This document shows, in pieces, positions 1 through 5,348 of a stretch of 5,348 nt of DNA (position 1 is its first letter; each line of letters opens with the position of its first letter). The notes beneath the pieces were generated by a model. It saw only the letters and a list, made by a program, of their open reading frames with translations, ran no database searches and had not been told where the DNA came from. The position numbers and the translations under genes were made by a program. Source of the DNA: Gammaproteobacteria bacterium (lineage in GTDB: Bacteria; Pseudomonadota; Gammaproteobacteria; Pseudomonadales; Pseudohongiellaceae); NCBI GenBank assembly GCA_003556835.1, contig PWQG01000340.1, forward strand, positions 1 to 5,348, in the 5' to 3' direction.

Positions 1-1
1 C

Positions 2-151
2 GCCGTGGTGGTGCCACTGGCCGTGGCCTGGGCGGCGCTGGGATTGTGGTTGGGCCGCACCCAGACACGCATGGCCCGGGAACAGGGCCATGATGTGCCG
101 CAGACAGCCGCGGAGAAGAGAGAACAGCAACTGGCTTCGGAAAGCGGCTGA
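2..151 (+). CDS. C-terminal end of a membrane protein (partial)
   Basis: Reading from base 2, this frame is open from the window edge to a TGA at 149-151 and gives 49 residues. The first 18 or so (AVVVPLAVAWAALGLWLG) are hydrophobic and read as a last transmembrane helix. They are followed by a charged tail of about 30 residues (RTQTRMAREQ, then EKREQQ) that would be cytoplasmic by the positive-inside rule. Third codon positions are mostly G or C, as in the neighbouring genes, whereas the other two plus frames look like shadows. The gene converges on the Na/Pi transporter gene with a 12-bp gap. A final helix plus short charged tail would suit a major facilitator or other multi-pass transporter, but nothing visible identifies the family, so I assign no function. 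Confidence 0.6.
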   Translation, partial: AVVVPLAVAWAALGLWLGRTQTRMAREQGHDVPQTAAEKREQQLASESG

Positions 152-169
152 GCGGAATCCGGCTCAGCC
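146..169. terminator. Possible bidirectional terminator hairpin between convergent genes
   Basis: Perfect 8-bp arms, GGCTGAGC (146-153) and GCTCAGCC (162-169), flank an 8-base loop. A bulged outer extension is possible, with AGCG (143-146) pairing with CGCT (173-176). The left arm contains the TGA of the plus-strand gene and the right arm contains the stop (TCA on the plus strand) of the minus-strand transporter. The position suits a shared terminator, but neither side has a proper T-tract; the minus strand has only TTT. It may therefore be a weak or Rho-assisted terminator, or a chance dyad. Confidence 0.4.
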
Positions 170-1822
170 CGCCGCTGCGTCACTTCCCAGAGCGGCGACC
201 GGCTCCTGCACCGGTTTCAAGCCATGCAGGCGCCGCGCCGCCTTGCACAATTGGTCCGCCATACGGTGCAGGGCACTGAGCTGCTCCAGCACCAGGGTCA
301 TTCGTCGCACCGGCAGGCGGGCCGTTGTGCCAGCTCGCAACAGGCGCGATTTCAGTGCCTGATAGCCGGTTTCAAATCGGGACTGAAGTTCAGCGAGGGA
401 TTTCAACGCCGCCACGGAATCCTGCTCATCACTGATCAGCGCGGCCGAAAATAGCTGCTCAGCCTCCGCAAACAACCTCGACCGCTCCGCCACCAGCTCT
501 TCATCCTGCAGCTCAACCCGCGCGTGCAGGCGCGTCAGCTCTACCGAATGCTCCACTGCATCCACCAGATACTGACTGGCCCGCAGCCCATCCGGCAGAG
601 AGTTGCCCAGATGATCACTTTGCTCATCATGATGCACGGCACCGGCAAACTCACCGATGGCGATGGCCAGGCTCTCCACCGTCCTGTGCCCGCTTTCCAT
701 CTTCGTCAGACTCTCCGGACCGGCGCTCAGTGAAGCTCGGGCCAGATCCACGCTGAAGTGATTGAGCCGCTGCAGCTCCATTCGCATGGCATCCAGAGCC
801 AGGGAAGGCGTATCCCGCAGATTGTGATCAAGATGGCGTGGCCTGCTTTCATCTTCTTCGCGTGATCGGAAACGGGCTTCCAGCTGCTTCACCAGCCAAC
901 CGGTCAGCGGCCACATCACCACAATGCCAAGCAACTTGGTCATGGTGTGGAAGATCGCCAACTGAACCGCAATCTGTCCGGACACAGCAACCCGGACGGC
1001 GATTTCTGCCACGACCCAGAGCAGCATCGGCAACAGGCTGATGGCCACCAGTGCAGTGATCACGTTGAAGGCCACATGGGCACTGGCTGCCCGTTTGGCG
1101 GCTGCCGTGGCACCAAGCACAGCGAAGGCGGCCGTGGAAGTGGTGCCAACATTGGCACCGATCACCGTGGCTGCCGCGGCCGGCAAGGGAATCAGACCAC
1201 CGGCGGCGGCAGTAAGCGTTACCGCCAGGGCAGCACTGGAAGATTGCATGAGCAGGGTCAGGGTCGCTCCGATGAGCACAAAAAGCAATGAGCTCCACAA
1301 GCCGTATCCGGTCAACGCCTCCAGCTGAATGGCGTCCCCCGCGCCGGCAAAACCTTCCCGCAACACATCAATGCCAAGAAAGAACAGACCCAATCCCGCC
1401 AGTGCCTGCCCCAGTGCAGCCCGGTGCCCGCGCCCGAACAGCACCCAGACCGTCATACCCAGGCCGATGGCCGGCATGGCAAAGGCCTGCAGATTCACGT
1501 TGAAACCCAGCAGGGCCACGATCCACGAGGTAAGCGTCGTGCCCAGGTTGCTGCCGTAGATAACACCGATAGCCTGGTACAGCGTCAGCAGGCCAGCGTT
1601 GACAAAGCCGATGGTGGCAAAGATGACAGCACTGGAGGATTGCACCAGCGTGGTGATGAGCACACCGGACGCCAGGCCACGCACGCGGCTGCGCGTGGCA
1701 CTGGTCAGGATCCGACGCAAACCGTCCCCGGCAGCAACTTTCAGGCCATCGGTCATCAGCCGCATACCGAGCAGGAACAGCCCGATACCACCGATGAAGA
1801 CAAACAGTCCGGTTGCGCTCAC
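164..1822 (-). CDS. Na+/phosphate cotransporter family protein with C-terminal PhoU-like domain
   Basis: This 552-residue inner-membrane protein belongs to the NptA/YjbB-like Na/Pi cotransporter family, which imports or exports inorganic phosphate with Na+. Residues 1-312 carry about eight or nine hydrophobic segments arranged as the family's two inverted repeats. Each repeat has the signature QSSSA motif (61-65 and 193-197), followed by a G-x-N-x-GTT motif (GSNLGTT 90-96 and GANVGTT 222-228). Residues from about 335 to 535 are hydrophilic and helical, matching the PhoU-like regulatory domain often fused to bacterial members. The length fits that two-part form. The start is GTG: an in-frame stop lies four codons upstream with no other start codon between, and GAGGGG sits 8 nt before the GTG. 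The gene follows sqr by 23 bp and is probably cotranscribed with it. One oddity is residues 291-299 (FHTMTKLLG), where as I recall the family usually has FHT-x-FN. The substrate is inferred from the family; another anion is possible. Confidence 0.93.
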   Translation of the reverse strand: MSATGLFVFIGGIGLFLLGMRLMTDGLKVAAGDGLRRILTSATRSRVRGLASGVLITTLVQSSSAVIFATIGFVNAGLLTLYQAIGVIYGSNLGTTLTSWIVALLGFNVNLQAFAMPAIGLGMTVWVLFGRGHRAALGQALAGLGLFFLGIDVLREGFAGAGDAIQLEALTGYGLWSSLLFVLIGATLTLLMQSSSAALAVTLTAAAGGLIPLPAAAATVIGANVGTTSTAAFAVLGATAAAKRAASAHVAFNVITALVAISLLPMLLWVVAEIAVRVAVSGQIAVQLAIFHTMTKLLGIVVMWPLTGWLVKQLEARFRSREEDESRPRHLDHNLRDTPSLALDAMRMELQRLNHFSVDLARASLSAGPESLTKMESGHRTVESLAIAIGEFAGAVHHDEQSDHLGNSLPDGLRASQYLVDAVEHSVELTRLHARVELQDEELVAERSRLFAEAEQLFSAALISDEQDSVAALKSLAELQSRFETGYQALKSRLLRAGTTARLPVRRMTLVLEQLSALHRMADQLCKAARRLHGLKPVQEPVAALGSDAAAG

Positions 1823-1830
1823 TTCCCTGT

Positions 1831-1836
1831 CCCCTC
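1831..1836 (-). promoter_or_regulatory. Ribosome binding site of the Na/Pi transporter gene
   Basis: On the minus strand GAGGGG lies 8 nt before the GTG start, within the 23-bp gap after sqr. It overlaps the in-frame TGA that closes the reading frame upstream, so it decides the GTG at 1820-1822 as the start. No terminator-like hairpin is visible in this gap, which supports cotranscription with sqr. Confidence 0.65.
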
Positions 1837-1845
1837 AGCCAGGCT

Positions 1846-3081
1846 TCAGTTGGCGGGAATGGGCCTGACCATCCACTCCCTGCCCTTGAGCATGCCATTC
1901 CAATAGACGCCGGGCAGGATATCCTTCTTGAGTACCCAGGCTGCTTTCGAAGGACGCGTGCCCTTGATCACCCACTCCGGGAAGGTCGGCAACAGCTTGC
2001 CGCCATAACCGAACTCGGCGAGCACAATTTTGCCCCGCTCCACCGTGAGCGGGCAGGAACCATAACCATCGTAGTGTGCGATCCGGGAATGGCCATCGAT
2101 ATCGGCCGCTATATTGTGGGCCACTACCGGTGCCTGTTTGCGCGCCGCTGCGGCCGTCTTGGCATTGGGCGCGTTCATGACATCACCCACCGACCAGATG
2201 TTATCGAACTTCTTGTGCTGCAGGGAGTTCTGGTCCACATCGACCCAGCCGCCCTCACCGGCCAGCGGACTGTTGCGGATGAAATCCGGCGCCTGCTGGG
2301 GCGGACAGACATGGATCATGTCGAACTCCGCTTCCACGGTTTCCTTGTTGCCTTCGTCATCGGTCTTCTCGAACCAGGCCGTTTTCTTGTCTCCGTCAAT
2401 CCTGACCAGATTGTGCTGGAACTTGAGCTCGGTCTCATATCGCTCAATGTATTCCATCAGTGCCGGCACGTAGTCCTTCACCCCGAACAGGACCGCACCT
2501 GCATTGTAGAAAGCGATGTCAATGTTCTTGATGCGGCCGTTTCGATACCAGTGATCGGCCGACAGGTACAGTGCCTTCTGCGGAGCACCCGCACACTTGA
2601 TCGGCATCGGTGGCTGGGTGAACAGAGCCTTGCCCGACTCCAGTTTCTGCACCAGCTCCCAGGTATAGGGAGCCAGGTCAAACCGGTAATTCGAGGTCAC
2701 CCCGTTTTTACCCAGGGTTTCTTCCAGGCCTTCCACGCCGGCCCAGTTCAACTTCAAGCCGGGAGCCACCACCAGGCGGTCATAGCTTATCGTGCGGCCA
2801 TCGTCCAGAGTCACACTGTTCTTGTCCGGCTCGAACTCGGTGACAAAGGCCTTGATGTGCTGCACACCCGATGGGATCAGGGAAGACATATCGCGCCGGG
2901 TCGATTCGGGCTTGAACACACCCGCACCCACCATGGTCCAGCCCGGCTGGTAATAATGCGACTCCGCCTTGTCAATGAGTGCAATCTTCAATGAGGGTTT
3001 GCGCTTCAGCAGGCTTGATGCCACGGAAATGCCGCCGGCACCGGCTCCCACTATGAGTACTTCTGCGTGTTCTGATGACAT
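1846..3081 (-). CDS. sqr: Type II sulfide:quinone oxidoreductase (FAD-dependent)
   Basis: This 411-residue flavoprotein would oxidise hydrogen sulfide to persulfide or glutathione persulfide and pass electrons to the membrane quinone pool. Evidence: an N-terminal FAD-binding Rossmann motif (VGAGAGG 11-17), HYYQPGW (42-48) typical of SQRs, and a second flavin-contact motif SVGDVMNAP (297-305). Two cysteines sit in contexts that match the redox-active pair of human SQOR (Cys201 and Cys379): KCAGAPQK (Cys163) and GSCPL (Cys343). This places the protein in the mitochondrial-like type II class. The C-terminus (about 378-407, with LPGVYWNGMLKG) resembles the amphipathic membrane-association segment of that class. 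There is no signal peptide, so it would act on the cytoplasmic face. A third cysteine, Cys259 in HVCPP, stands where I recall human SQOR having Thr. The ATG is supported by AAGGAG 7 nt upstream. A broader flavoprotein annotation is the main alternative, but the Cys pair favours SQR. Confidence 0.9.
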   Translation of the reverse strand: MSSEHAEVLIVGAGAGGISVASSLLKRKPSLKIALIDKAESHYYQPGWTMVGAGVFKPESTRRDMSSLIPSGVQHIKAFVTEFEPDKNSVTLDDGRTISYDRLVVAPGLKLNWAGVEGLEETLGKNGVTSNYRFDLAPYTWELVQKLESGKALFTQPPMPIKCAGAPQKALYLSADHWYRNGRIKNIDIAFYNAGAVLFGVKDYVPALMEYIERYETELKFQHNLVRIDGDKKTAWFEKTDDEGNKETVEAEFDMIHVCPPQQAPDFIRNSPLAGEGGWVDVDQNSLQHKKFDNIWSVGDVMNAPNAKTAAAARKQAPVVAHNIAADIDGHSRIAHYDGYGSCPLTVERGKIVLAEFGYGGKLLPTFPEWVIKGTRPSKAAWVLKKDILPGVYWNGMLKGREWMVRPIPAN

Positions 3082-3088
3082 GATCCGT

Positions 3089-3094
3089 CTCCTT
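3089..3094 (-). promoter_or_regulatory. Strong ribosome binding site of sqr
   Basis: On the minus strand AAGGAG sits 7 nt before the ATG at 3079-3081. This is a near-perfect Shine-Dalgarno match at ideal spacing, and it fixes the sqr start. It contrasts with thrB upstream, which has no comparable site. Confidence 0.8.
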
Positions 3095-3107
3095 CAGGCT
3101 CGGATTG

Positions 3108-3130
3108 GGTATCCGGAAAATTCCGATACC
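3108..3130 (-). promoter_or_regulatory. Imperfect inverted repeat in the sqr leader
   Basis: The plus strand shows a left arm GGTATCCGGAA (3108-3118), a 2-base spacer AA, and a right arm TTCCGATACC (3121-3130). The arms are complementary over 10 pairs apart from one extra C in the left arm. It lies 13 bp upstream of the sqr ribosome binding site and 7 bp from the 12-bp palindrome at 3138-3149. It could be a regulator-binding site, or, if transcription starts inside or upstream of it, a small hairpin in the 5' untranslated region. No regulator can be named from the sequence. Confidence 0.45.
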
Positions 3131-3137
3131 GAATTAC

Positions 3138-3149
3138 GTTATATATAAC
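3138..3149 (-). promoter_or_regulatory. AT-only-core palindrome, likely sqr promoter/operator region
   Basis: GTTATATATAAC is a perfect 12-bp palindrome and the most AT-rich spot in an otherwise GC-rich window. It lies in the only sizeable intergenic gap, 57 bp upstream of the sqr ATG. Read on the minus strand it offers -10-like hexamers (TATATA or TATAAC). I find no convincing -35 hexamer at 16-18 bp from either, so expression may depend on an activator, or the palindrome may be an operator. Known sulfide-responsive ArsR-type repressors (BigR/SqrR) bind AT-rich dyads, which makes such a role plausible, but this is inference. Confidence 0.45.
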
Positions 3150-3190
3150 ATGCAACTGTGCCTCGCAGGATGATCTCGCGCAAGTCAGGG

Positions 3191-4147
3191 TCACAGTACG
3201 TCACGAAAGGCCTGATTTCGGTCACGAGCAAGCTGCCGCAGCAGCCGCCTGAATTCCCCCGGGTCCTTGATCAAAACCTCACCGCCCTCCTGGGGCGCAT
3301 CACTGGCCAGTTGCCGGGACAACCAGAAACGCAATGCAGCCAGCTGCAGCATCAGGGGCCAGCAACGCCGCTCGGTCACCGTCAGTTCACGCCGCTCCTG
3401 ATAGGCATCGAGCAGCGCCTCCAGGCGGATGACATCATGTTGTGAAGCATCACCGGGACTCAGGCACCAGTCATTGGCGCAGATCGCCAGATCCAGCAGA
3501 TCCCAGCCGCGGGCCGCGTTATGGAAGTCGATCAGCCCGCTCAGTCGACCTCCGACGAAAAGCACGTTGTCCCGGAACAGATCGCCATGAATGACACTGG
3601 CAGGCAGATCCTGCTGACGGAGACTCTCCAATGCGTCCAACACCGGTGCCAGCCAGGGAGCCTCAACACGCCAGCTGCTATTCAGCATCAGCCGCGACGT
3701 ATCGAGCACCCAGTCAGGTCCCCGATCACTGCCGGGAGCCTGCACCATGCCAGACGCGGCCTCATGCAGCCGAGCCAGATGCCGCCCGACCTCTGCACAA
3801 TGCACAGCCGAAGGCTGTTCAACATGGTGTCCGGGCAACCTGGGTTGCAACAGGACCGGTCGACCACGCAGGCTGTGCAGAGCCCGGCCCTGCCGGTCCT
3901 CGATTGCATAAGGCACCGGCAGGTTCGCCTCATGCAGACACTGCAGCAGCTCCACGAGAAACGACAACTTCCCGGTCGGCCCACGCTCGACCAGGGTCAG
4001 TACATAATCCCCACTGTCACAATGCAGGAAAAAATTGCTGTTCTCGCTACCCGCGCTGATGCCCTGCCAGGATTGCAGTGCACCAACCGGAAAACCGGCC
4101 AGGAACGCTCGTATTTCAGCTTCCGCAAGAGTGGTGAATACCGACAT
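3191..4147 (-). CDS. thrB: Homoserine kinase, APH-fold type
   Basis: The enzyme phosphorylates L-homoserine with ATP to O-phospho-L-homoserine, the penultimate step of threonine synthesis, in the cytoplasm (EC 2.7.1.39). The 318 residues match the length of the Pseudomonas-type ThrB, which has the aminoglycoside-phosphotransferase/choline-kinase fold rather than the GHMP fold of E. coli ThrB. Diagnostic features are the N-terminal MSVFT start, the GSENSNFF loop (33-40) with YVLTLVER (48-55) for nucleotide binding, the catalytic loop HGDLFRDN (187-194) with Asp189 and Asn194, and the metal-binding IDFHN (206-210) followed by GWDLLDLA. The start is ATG, 3 bp after the stop of the upstream hydrolase gene, read as TGA GGG ATG. 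No separate Shine-Dalgarno at normal spacing is visible, so translation is probably coupled to the hydrolase. No threonine attenuator or other thr gene is present here. Another APH-family kinase is the only serious alternative. Confidence 0.92.
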   Translation of the reverse strand: MSVFTTLAEAEIRAFLAGFPVGALQSWQGISAGSENSNFFLHCDSGDYVLTLVERGPTGKLSFLVELLQCLHEANLPVPYAIEDRQGRALHSLRGRPVLLQPRLPGHHVEQPSAVHCAEVGRHLARLHEAASGMVQAPGSDRGPDWVLDTSRLMLNSSWRVEAPWLAPVLDALESLRQQDLPASVIHGDLFRDNVLFVGGRLSGLIDFHNAARGWDLLDLAICANDWCLSPGDASQHDVIRLEALLDAYQERRELTVTERRCWPLMLQLAALRFWLSRQLASDAPQEGGEVLIKDPGEFRRLLRQLARDRNQAFRDVL

Positions 4148-4150
4148 CCC

Positions 4151-5348
4151 TCAGTTCGCCAGCACCGGCAGTCGGATGGCTGAAGGGCGCTCAGCATCCA
4201 GGTAGATGGTGCTCTGCGCCACTTCCGGTGCTGTATCCGTATCATCCAGGGCCGCCCCATTGTTGGGATTGACGGCAAAACGGGGATAGTTGCTGGACGT
4301 GACATGCACTCCGATCCGGTGTCCTTTCTCGAAAGTCTGGGCAGTAGCCCACATGTCGATCACCAGCTTCTCTACCGCGCCGGGTGTCATCATCTCCACA
4401 TCTTCCGGTCGCGAGCCATTGCGGAAACGCGCCCGGATCGGATAGTCGAGGATCAATGCCTCATATCCATCCGGATAGATGTCGACCAGCTTGACCACGA
4501 AATCGGTATCCAGCACGTCGGTCGAGACATACAGCTCCATCTCCACCGGTCCGGCAATGACCACATCTTCTTCCAGCAGCTCGGTTTCAAAGCGCAGGTA
4601 GTCCTGTCGTTCGCCAATCTCGCGCTGATCACGGGGCCCCACGTCTGCCCCCAGGTTCTGTCCGCCCACGGTGGGCACCGGGTTTTCCGGATCAAAGCGA
4701 TAGGTGATGGAGGTCTCCGCAGCGGCCGGGGGCTGTGTGTCAATTCCGCCGCCGTCTTGCAGGTAGAAAAGTCTGCTCTCGTGGGCCGGGGGCCAGCCAT
4801 CGGCATGGATCAGACGGTTCTTCTCTGACACCGCACCCTTGCGGGCCGACGCCATCATGTAATAACTGACCGGCGGCTCGTCCATGATGCCGTTGTCGAT
4901 GTCTTTGAGCCAGTAATCCCACCAGCGTAGTTGTTCGTCCAGGCTGCCACTGATCAGGCCGGAGTCGGGATATTCCAGATCCCCTTGCAGGGTGCCATGG
5001 CCGAAGGCGCCCATGAACAGCTTCTGCCGGCCACGCGCATCGGGATGCCCCTCATTCTGCAAGTACACGAAATTTTCCACCGTGCCGGCGGCGTAGATAT
5101 CATGCCAGCCACCAACGTTGTAGATGGGAATCCGCACATTGTCGCGGTGGAACAGGAAATCCGTGTCGATCCAGCGCTGATCGAGCACAGCGCGGGTGCG
5201 GTATTCAGCAATGTCTTCCTCGCTCACACCCTGGCCACGCAGCCAGCCTCCGGAATGGCTTTCCTTGAAGACCCCGTTGACGAAGCGCGACCGGGTGAAC
5301 AGGCTGTCAGGCGCCACCGCCACATAGGCCGCCTCCAGCGCCGGCGGA
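4151..5348 (-). CDS. CocE/NonD family serine hydrolase, C-terminal part (N-terminus outside window)
   Basis: This frame is open from the right window edge to the stop at 4151-4153 and gives the last 398 residues. It resembles the CocE/NonD/X-Pro dipeptidyl-peptidase (peptidase S15) family of alpha/beta hydrolases, which cleave esters or amides. The visible part begins with PPALEAAY. It includes the motif GGWHDIYAAGT, whose Asp (residue 83 of the fragment) is the expected catalytic acid, and GAFGHG, whose His (residue 117) is the expected catalytic base. The nucleophilic Ser motif would lie upstream, outside the window. From about residue 210 to the end is a PepX C-terminal beta-jelly-roll domain, with the typical ending SSNYPRFAVNPNNG and then TIYLDAERPSAIRLPVL. 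Any signal peptide is not visible. The first in-frame start-like codon inside the window (GTG at 5321-5323) is internal, because the preceding codons continue the family's sequence. The substrate cannot be predicted. It lies 3 bp from thrB, so the two are likely one operon. Confidence 0.88.
   Translation of the reverse strand, partial: PPALEAAYVAVAPDSLFTRSRFVNGVFKESHSGGWLRGQGVSEEDIAEYRTRAVLDQRWIDTDFLFHRDNVRIPIYNVGGWHDIYAAGTVENFVYLQNEGHPDARGRQKLFMGAFGHGTLQGDLEYPDSGLISGSLDEQLRWWDYWLKDIDNGIMDEPPVSYYMMASARKGAVSEKNRLIHADGWPPAHESRLFYLQDGGGIDTQPPAAAETSITYRFDPENPVPTVGGQNLGADVGPRDQREIGERQDYLRFETELLEEDVVIAGPVEMELYVSTDVLDTDFVVKLVDIYPDGYEALILDYPIRARFRNGSRPEDVEMMTPGAVEKLVIDMWATAQTFEKGHRIGVHVTSSNYPRFAVNPNNGAALDDTDTAPEVAQSTIYLDAERPSAIRLPVLAN

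Noticed and set aside
90..362. A 90-codon plus-strand frame over the convergent gene ends
   Set aside because: It is Arg-rich and out of frame with both the partial membrane protein and the transporter. Its composition matches a GC-rich shadow frame.
1424..1906. A 160-codon plus-strand frame opposite the Na/Pi transporter
   Set aside because: The translation is low-complexity and rich in Gln, His, Asp and Thr, as expected from the reverse of membrane-protein codons. The minus-strand gene explains the DNA.
1813..2994. A 393-codon open frame on the plus strand, antisense to sqr
   Set aside because: It lies opposite a clearly recognised flavoprotein, shows no known motif or good ribosome binding site, and is the kind of long antisense frame that GC-rich codon bias produces.
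3150..3155. TTGCAT on the minus strand as a -35 box for sqr
   Set aside because: No -10-like hexamer lies 16-18 bp downstream of it, and the TATA-like hexamers are directly adjacent, too close to pair with it.
3150..3190. A possible terminator for thrB, suggested by repeated GCGAG
   Set aside because: The two GCGAG copies on the minus strand are direct, not inverted, so they form no stem, and no T-tract follows. I see no terminator between thrB and sqr.
3521..4183. A 220-codon plus-strand frame opposite thrB
   Set aside because: It is a shadow of the well-supported homoserine kinase gene, with no recognisable domain.

Overview
This is a GC-rich, densely coding stretch of bacterial chromosome, most likely from a gammaproteobacterium. 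That guess rests on the high-GC codon choice, on an APH-fold homoserine kinase closely resembling the Pseudomonas-type ThrB, and on a type II sulfide:quinone oxidoreductase of the kind carried by many aerobic marine and soil proteobacteria. I cannot name the genus. I see no rRNA, tRNA, CRISPR array, insertion sequence or phage gene, and base composition gives no obvious sign of recent transfer.

Layout from left to right. Bases 2-151 hold the last 49 codons of a plus-strand membrane protein. Only 12 bp separate its stop from the stop of a convergent minus-strand gene, and one inverted repeat contains both stop codons. Everything else is on the minus strand, so it is transcribed from right to left: (a) the C-terminal 398 residues of a CocE/NonD-type serine hydrolase (5347-4151, N-terminus outside the window); (b) thrB, homoserine kinase (4147-3191), starting 3 bp after the hydrolase stop; (c) a 109-bp intergenic region with two dyad symmetries and a strong ribosome binding site; (d) a type II sulfide:quinone oxidoreductase, sqr (3081-1846); (e) a Na+/phosphate-cotransporter family protein with a C-terminal PhoU-like helical domain (1822-164), starting 23 bp after the sqr stop from a GTG codon.

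The genes probably form two transcription units in series: hydrolase-thrB, then sqr-Na/Pi transporter driven from the 3082-3190 region. Homoserine kinase serves threonine biosynthesis and the hydrolase has no evident link to it. SQR oxidises sulfide at the membrane and passes electrons to quinone. The transporter behind it would be a sodium-coupled anion carrier, and whether it does anything connected with sulfide is unknown. The usual partners of SQR (persulfide dioxygenase, rhodanese, an ArsR-type regulator gene) are not in this window.

Overall these are recognisable families in a mostly ordinary arrangement. I did not find a convincing undescribed system. The points most worth a second look are the paired dyads upstream of sqr, the sqr-transporter pairing, and a few unusual residues in both proteins.
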